From NCBI GenBank assembly GCA_946811185.2, contig OX328105.1, forward strand, positions 31,189,394-31,253,393: a DNA stretch of 64,000 bases, written 5' to 3'. This DNA is from Hippopus hippopus. Taxonomy: Eukaryota; Mollusca; Bivalvia; Cardiida; Cardiidae. A program made the translations under genes and the position numbers. The first letter of the stretch is position 1. Each line of letters begins with the position of its first letter. Shown one piece after another: positions 13,001-22,000 of this stretch. The notes below the pieces were generated by a model, which did not search any database, had not been told where the DNA came from, and saw only the letters and a list, made by a program, of their open reading frames with translations.

Positions 13001-16000
13001 TTCTATTACGATGTTTTTATTCCGTTATGGATATACAAGTGCCGTCTTCCATATCGGCCAAAGGCATTTTGATTCCAACAACATGCACTTAGTGTAAAAA
13101 AATCCTGGAGCACAGGAGTTTTCAGCCATTGTAGTTTGACAGTAGGCTTCGGCTTCATTCTAATGAAGCAAAAGATCTCACATTTTGTCATTTCTGTATG
13201 TTGGTCTGTGAGCAAGGAAAGCACTAAACCAAACTTTGATTGTTAATGCATATTTCAACTGGAAAGACGCTTGTGTATCTTCAAAAGCATGAGTTGTCAG
13301 TGTACTATCAGGATTCAGTGCTGAAAGTAGAGGCTTAGGCTTTACCTGGAGACGTAGGGACATCTATGAAAAAAATGTCAAATTTTCTGAGTATTACATT
13401 TATTTGTTTTTGTAGCTCCCGCGTAAGTACCATAATTTTGTGAGCAAAATGACTGAAATCTGGCCCCAAACGAAACCAAAGTGGCAGTGTTCCATCCAGG
13501 ATTTGAAAAAGGTGGGGGATTTGCCCTATGCTTTTGAAAAATGTGGGAAATTTTCCAAACGGGAGGGCCAAGATGGCCCTGGATCGCTCACCTGAATTTT
13601 TAAGAGGACCATAGCCAATTTTTACCTAACCTGAGCACAATGTGCTCAAGGGGAGCTTTTAGGATCACCCGGTGTCTGTTGTGCGTCGTCAACAATTCTT
13701 TAAACATCATCTCCTCCTAAACCGCTGGGCCAATTTGGACCAAACTTGGCTGGAATGTTCCTTGGGAGGTCTTCTTTTAAAACTGTTCACAGAATTTGAT
13801 TCCATCAAAAACTCTGGTTGCCATGGCAACCAATTGGAATTTTCTAAGAAATTCTTTAAAAATCTTCTCCTCTGAAACCGCTGGTCAGATTTTGAAATAA
13901 TTTCACAGAGATGTTCCTTGGGTGACCCTTTTCAAAAACTGTTGGCAAAATTGTGATCTGTCGAGAAACGTGGCTCTGGTGACTGGGCACTACTTGCACT
14001 ATACAGATATGAAGAAATTCTAAAATATTCTTCTTCTCTGAAATGGCTGGTCAGATTTTGAAATAATTTCACAGAGATATTCCTTGGGTGACCATTTTCA
14101 AAAAAATGTTCTTGAAATTTTAATCTGTCAAGAAATATGGCTCTGGTGACTGGGGGCTACATGCACTATACGGAAATGAAGAAATTCTTAAAAATTCTTC
14201 TTCTCTGAAACGGCTGGTCAGATTTTGAAATAATTTCAAGAGATATTCATTGGGTGACCCTTTTCAAAAATTGTTGGCGAAATTTTGATCCGTCAAGAAA
14301 CATGGCTGTGATTGCAGGCGGGGGGGGCTACTTGCACTATAAGGCCATGAAGAAATTCTTAAAAATTCTTCTCTGGAACGGCTGGTCAGATTTTAAAATA
14401 ATTTCACAGATATGTTCCTTGGGTGATCCTTTTCAAAATTTGTTCGAGAAATTTTGATCCATCAAGAAACATAGCTCTGATGGCTGTGGGCTATTTACAC
14501 TATATGGACATGTAGAAATTCTAAAAAAATCTGCTCTGAAACCTCTGGTCAGATTTTGAAATAATTTCACAGAAATGTTCCTTGGGTGACTTTTTTCAAA
14601 AACTGTTCACAAAATTGTGATCTGTCAAGAAACATGGCTCTGGTGGTGGGGGCTATTTGCACTATAGGGACATGAAGAGGAATTTCTCAATTTTTATTCT
14701 CTGGAACGGCTGGTCAGATTTTGAAATAATTTCACATATATGTTCCTAGGGTGACCCTTTTCAAAAATTGTTCGGGAAATTTTTATCTGTCGAAAAACAA
14801 CAGCCAATTGTTGGCACCTGCATGTGGTTCTCTTGTTGGACTTATGTTTTTAGTCACTTTAGAGGATGTGCTCTTCTTCAAGAAATTGTCCTTGGGTGAT
14901 CTATCCAAAAATTTATTTGCAGAATTCTGATTCATCAAAATCATTGCTGTGGTGATGATTGTAGGGGTGGTGACAGATTTTGAAATGACTTTTACAGGTG
15001 ACCTTTTCAAAATTGATCGGCAAAATAATGATTTTGTTTCCAAAGTTTCAATACCTCAAAAAAAAAAAAAATGGCTATGGTCCTCTCAAAAATTCAGGTG
15101 AGCGATCCAGGGCCATCTTGGCCCTCTTGTTTTTCTTTGTTATTCTTTTTCTTCAATAACTTCAAAAAAAAACCAAGAGTACCGCATGCAGGTGCCAATG
15201 ATTGCCTGTTGGGTGCTGGATAGTAGGTTAAAATTGTAAGTCGAAAAAGGGGCATAATTTGGCACCAAAGGATCATTTCTGTTAAATTATTTCAAAATCT
15301 GACCAGCGGTTTCATAGAAGAAGAATTTTTTAGAATTTCTTCATGTCCATATAGTGCAGATAGCCCCCCCCAACCACCAGAGCCATGTTTCTTGATGGAT
15401 ATTTTTTCAAGAGGGGGATCCAAGGGACATTTCTGTGAAACTATTTCAAAATTTGACGAGTGGTTTAAGAGGAGAAGAATTTCAAAGAATTTCTTTAAGT
15501 CCATACTGTGCAAAGACACACCCCCCCCCCCCCACCACAGCCATGTTTTTCGACGGATCAAAATTTTGCTAACAATTTCTGAAAAGGGTCACCCGAGGAT
15601 CATTTCTGTGAAATTATTTCAAAATCTGACCAGCGGTTTCAGAGGAGAAGATTTTTAAAGAATTTCTTAGAAAATTCCATTTGGTTGCCATGGCAACCAG
15701 AGTTTTAGATTGAATCAAATTCTGTGAACAGTTTTTAAAGAGGACCTCTCAAGGAACATTCCAGCCAAATTTGGTCCAAATCGGCCCAGCGGTTTTAGGA
15801 CGAAAAGATGTTTCAAGAATTGTTGATGCAGTACGAGTGCAAAGAGCCATGTTTTTCGACGGATCAAAATTTCGCAAACAAGTTTTGAAAAGGGTCACCC
15901 AAGGAACATTTCTGTGAAATTATTTCGAAGGAGAAGATTTTTGAAGAAATTCTTAGAAAATTCCATTTATTTGCCATGGCAACCAGAGTTTTTGATGAAA

Positions 16001-19000
16001 TCAAATTCTGTGAAAATGTTCCTTGGGAGGTCCTCTTTAAAAATTGTTCAGAGAATTTGATTCAATCAAAAACTCTGGTTGCCATGGCCACCAAATGGAA
16101 TTTTCTAAGAAATTCTTTAAAAATCTTCTCCTCTAAAACCCCTTGTCAGATTTTGAAATAATTTCACAGAAATGATCCTTGGGTGACCCTTTTCAAAATT
16201 TGTTCCAAATTTGGACCAAATTTGGCTGGAATGTTCCTTGAGAGGTCCTCTTTAAAAACTGTTCACAGAATTTGATTCAATCTAAAACTCTGGTTGCCAT
16301 GGCAACCAAATGGAATTTTCTAAGAAATTCTTTAAAAATCTTCTCCTCTGAAACCGCTGGTCAGATTTTGAAATAATTTCACAGAAATGATCCTCAGGTG
16401 ACCCTTTTGTTGTTTGGGTGACCCTTTACAAAAATTGTTCGCAAAATTTTGATCCGTCGAAAAACGTGGTGGGGGGGGGGCTCTTTGCACTGTATGGACT
16501 TTAAGAAATTCTTTGAAATTCTTCTTGTCTTAAACCACTCGTCAGATTTTGAAATAATTTCACAGAAATATCCCTTGCATGCCCCTTTTGAAAAACTGTT
16601 TGGGAAATTTTGATTTGTCAAGAAACATGGCTGTGGTGGTGGTGGGGGGGGGGCTATATGCACTATACGAAAATGAAGAAATTCTTAAAACATTCTTGTT
16701 GTATGAAACCAATGGTCAGATTTTGAAGTAATTTCACAGAAATGATCCTCTGGTGCCAAATTATGCCCCTTTTTCAACTTAGAATTTTAACTTACTATCC
16801 AGCACCCAACAGCCAATTGTTGGCACCGGCATATGGTGCTCTTGTTTTTTCAGCTCCACTGGCCAAAGGCCAGCAGGCTTATGTCATGGCCTGGTGTTCG
16901 TCATGCATCCATCCGTCCATGTGCGTGCATGCATTAACTTTTATTTTAAACATCTTCTCTGAAACTACCCATCCAATTTTGATGAAACTTCACAGAAATG
17001 ATCCTGCCATGGTTCTCTTCAGAATGTTTTCAAAGAATTTTATTCCTTCTAAAACTCAGGTTGCTGTGGCATCAAAACTGAAAAATATTGAAAATCTTTG
17101 AAAATCTTCTTGTCTGAAACCACAAGGCCCAGGGCTACCAAATTTGGCATGTAGCTTTATCTAGTGGACCTCGATCATGTTTCTTCAAATTATAGCCCTG
17201 GGGTCAAATTTGGCCCCGCCCCAGGGGTCACAAGTTTTTTATGGGCATATACAGGGAAAACTTTTAAATTCTTCTGGTACCTAGCCATAGGGCCTAGGGC
17301 TACCAAATTTGGCATGTAGCTTTATCAAGTGGGCATCTACCAAGAGTGCCCAAATTATAGCCCTGGGGTCAAATTTGGCCCTGCCCTGGGGGTCACAAGT
17401 TTTACATGGGCTTATATAGGGAAAAGTTTAAAAATCTTCTTGTACCTAGCCATAAGGCCTAGGGCTGCCAAATTTTGCATGTAGTTTTATCTAGTGGGTC
17501 TCTACCAAGAGTGCCCAAATTATAGCCCTTGGGTTAAATTTGGCCCCGCCCCAGGGGCCACATTTAACATGGGCTCATATAGGGAAAATTTTAAAAATCT
17601 ATGTGTACCTAGCCATAAGGCTTAGGGCTACCAAATTTTGCATGTAGCTTTATCTAGTGGGCATCTACAAAGAAGAGAGTTTAAAACCACTTAGCCAAGT
17701 ATTACAATGTTTGGTTTGCATTGTTTTGACTTAGAGCGATACAGGGCTGTCATGGCCCTCTTGTTTATTGAAGTTATTGAAGAAAAAGGTTTGGAATAAC
17801 AAAAAAAAAATTGGCTTTGGTCCTCTCAAAAATTCAAGTGAGCGATCCAGGACCATCTTGGCCCTCTTGTTTTATGAAAATTGTTCGAGGTATTTAAAAT
17901 TTGGAGACTGCATTTTAAACATCATGATGTGGTGGTTCTCGGGTTGATTGTGAGGCAAGGAACTGGTCATTTGTAATTGACTGATATTTTTCCTGCTTGA
18001 AAATCACCGAACAGTTCTCATGTCAAACGGGATTGATAGCATTTCTCTAGTGTTTACATGGTTTAGGCTAGTAATGAAATTCAATAACAGAGCGTGTCAG
18101 CCTCGTAACCATAAGGTTCTAGCTCTCAAGTGAGCCTTATAGGATTATTATCGTCCTTTTGTTTACAGATATAGAGTTCTATCTTGATGATGAAGGAAAT
18201 ATACGCCCACAGAACTATGAAGGGAACTTGACAAGGTAATTTAATTTCAAAACTTCTTTGATATCTGCACTGATTTAATTGTTTACCTGACAACAAAATG
18301 TGGGGATTCTCCAAATTGAAAGCATTTGTAGATGACATAGTAAATATGGCTGTTTAACAGCATTTACTCCTTTTCCTACAATGTTTTCAAAAGCCTTTCT
18401 TCCGAGGGTCATTGAAAGTCAGGATCATGGTAAAGGGTTGCTTGTTTACTAGATAAGCCCTTGCCTTTATAACCCTTAAGAATGTGGTTTTTGAAAACAT
18501 TATGGGTAAAAGAATAACAGCATTTTTGCCTTTTTTTTTCACAATTCCTAGCTCACCTGAGTAGAGAGTGCTCAAGATGAGCTTTTATGATCATGCTGTG
18601 TCCGTTGTGTGGTCATCAACATTTACCTTTGTGCACTCTGGAGACCGTGTTTTCCACCAGATGATTGTCTTGATGAAAAATGATTGTCTTGATGATAGCC
18701 ATGTCGGATCAGAAAGTAGGGCATTGGGCCAAATAATAGAAAACCTCGTGTGAAGTCTAGAGGCCACAGTTTCAACCAGATAGTCATGAAACTTGATCAA
18801 AATGTTCTTGATGATATCTGGGACAAGTTTGATATTGATTCTTGTTGGGTCAATAAGTAGGTCATGAGTAAAAACTTAGAAAAATCTTGTTTGCACTCTA
18901 GTGGCCACATTTTAAGCCTGATACTAATGATACATGGTCAGAATGATTGTCCTGATGTTACCTCAGACAAGTTTCAAATTGGGTCACACAGGCTCAAAAA

Positions 19001-22000
19001 GTAGGTCATTTGGCCAAATCTTACAAAAACATTGTGTGCATCATACATGTAGATGTTACATTTTCAGCCCAGTACTCATGAAACTTTATCAGATAGTCTA
19101 AGAATGATTGTCTTGATGACATCTGGAACAAGTTTAATATTGGACCTTGTAGGGTCAAAAAAGAGGTCACTGGTTTTTTTTAGAAAAACCTTGTGTGCAC
19201 TCTAGAGGCCACTTTTTCGGCCAGATAGTTGTAAAAATGGGAAAGAATAATTGTCTTGATATCTTGGACAAGTTTGAAATTTGTTCATAATCAGGTCAAA
19301 AGTAGGTCACTGGGTCAAATCTTAGAAAAATCTTGTGTGCACTCTAGAAGCCTCATTTTCAGCCTGATGCTCATGAAACTTGGTCAGAGTGTTTGTCTTG
19401 ATGAAATCTCAGACAAATTCAAAAATAGGTAAAGTCAGTCAAAAAGTAGGTCACTTACACTCATCAGTTTGTTTTACGTCATAACAACCAGGATCTTTTC
19501 AGCTTTATCAATCTGAGATGAATATACTAAGGTGAGCGCTAAAGGGCCAATGGCCCTTTTGTTTTTGCCTTCAATAGACAAATCCAATCATTGTAGCCAT
19601 ATTGTAATATGTCGTCTGCAAATTCAACTTTCAAATGGATGAGTAAAAATTTTGTCTTCTGGTGAGGGTTTAACCTTTCACCACAGGATCCAGAGTTTTG
19701 GAAACCCTGAGGAAGAAAGCCTTTGAAAATGTTGTGAGAAAAGGAGAAAATACTGAAAACCAGTATTTTCTCGTTTTCCCTAAATGTTTTCTACCTTTTC
19801 ACAGAAAGTGTCGTCATTTGAGCCACACTTATTTTGTCAGATCTATAAATGCTTTCAACTTGGACAGGCCTAAAATTTTGTTTTGCGGTAAAGAGTTGAG
19901 CCAATTTGAAATGAACATAGAACAGGTCTTACCTGGAAAACTGGTATCCAGAACGATTGGCACTGAAAAAACTCATTACAGGAACACTTTGCACTAGGAC
20001 AACTTGGCTCGAGTACCAACTAGTCTGGGTTACCAGGTTTCTAGTGTCGATTGTCCTGGTACAAATTAGCCAGGTACAAATTGTTCTAGCCTGATTTTTG
20101 CTTTCATGGGAGTGTCCTTGGGCAAGACACTTTAGAACCCTAGCTTAGTGCTGGTGAAACCAAGGACTTAAACTCTTTCCCAAACATCAAAATTACTGGT
20201 CCAAATTGAAAGCATTTGCAGAGGACAAATTGATATGGCACAAAAAATATGTGATAGACAGGGTAGGAAACATTATGGGAAAAGGAGAAAATGCTGGTTA
20301 CTGGCATTTTTCTCTTTTCCTACTATGTTTTAAAAAGCCTTTTTTTTATGGGGTCGTTAAGTCTTTACTACACAATCACAAGTTTTAAGGACTGGAGAAG
20401 GGGCCTTTTGAAAACATTGTAGGAAAAGAAGAAAATGCTGGTAACCAGCATTTTCTTCTTTTCCAACAATGTTTTCTGCCCTTTGAATTAGAAATTTCAT
20501 GTTTTGAGTAACATTTGATATGTCGTTTGCAAATGCTTTCAGTTTGGAATAGGGCTAAAATTTTGTTGTGTGGTAAAGAGTTAAAGCATTGGATTGTTTG
20601 GTAAAGTGAGCTGTTGCTGTGATATAAATGAAATAATGCTAAAAGTAGCCTTAACCCTTTAGCAGACGACATAGTGTTAGCCTGTCCAAAAACCCATTAC
20701 CACACGGCAAGATTTTAGACCTATCCAAATTGAAAGCATTTGCAGACAACAATTTCATAGTGGCTCACATGACGCAATTTTTTTTTGATAGGGTAGAAAA
20801 TTTTGTGGGAAAAGAGAAAATGCTGGTTACCAGCATTTTCTCTTTTTCCCCACAATGTTTTCAAAAGGCTTCTTCCTCTGGATTGTTGAAAGTCGTCTTT
20901 GTGTGGTAAAAGGTTAAAGCATTGCAGACGACAATTTCAATGCGGCTCAAATGGTGCAAGTTTTCCTTGAATGGATAGAAAACAGTGTGGGAAAAGGAAA
21001 AAATGCTGGTTACTGGCATTTTCTCCATTTCCCATATTGTTTTCAAAAGGCTTCTTCCTCAGGGTCGTTAAAAGTCAGCATTGTGCAGTAATGGGTTGAC
21101 TATTCTTTCAATCAACAGGTTTGTTGTTGTTGTACTGGAAGAGTGGGATTTAATAATATCCCCCAAGGAAGTAGGTGTTTATAAGATAGTCGATTTTATA
21201 CCCAGAGTCGTACCACGAACACTCATACGACAGCTCTCCGAATCTGAAAACACAGAAGTAATCACAGTAAGTTCGCTTTTTCGGTCTCCATTTATACTTT
21301 TACTGAGGATTGTACTGGATATTCGAATATTTTAAAGAGTGGCAGAATGTTCAAAAATAAAATTTATGGTGATTTGTCTGTTTAACCTTTACCTCACAAT
21401 CCCTTGATTTAATAATCCTGGTGGAGAAAGCTTTTGAAAAACATTGTTGGAAAAGGAGAAAATGCTGGTTACCAGCATTTTCTCCTTTCCCCACAATGTT
21501 TTCTACCATATCACAGAAAAATCACACAATTTAAGCCAAGTTTAATTTGTTGTTTACTATTATTGCAGATGACTCTAGAATTTCTTCATGTGGTAAAGAG
21601 TTGAAGTAAAAAAAAGTTTACACATATAATGTCACACAATGTTTTTTGACACCATGAAGGTATTGCTAAATCCAGACTTAACCCTTTATCGCACAATCCT
21701 GACTTTTAGGGGACCCTAAGGAAAAACGCTTTTAAAAACTTTGTGGGAAAAGGAGAAAATGCTGGTAACCAGCATTTTCTCCTTTTCCCACAATGTTTTC
21801 TACTGTTTCAAAGACAATTTTCACTATTTCAGTCAATGTGATTTGTCATCAACAAGTGCTTTGGATTTGGAAAGGTCCAATTTTTTTTTTTTTTTCTTTT
21901 TTTTTTTTTGTTGGGGGGGGGGGGGGGATTGGTTAAGTTTTCTGGAATATGCTGCTTAGAAGGATCAATAAAATTAGGCACAGAGGACAGAAAAAGGCAT

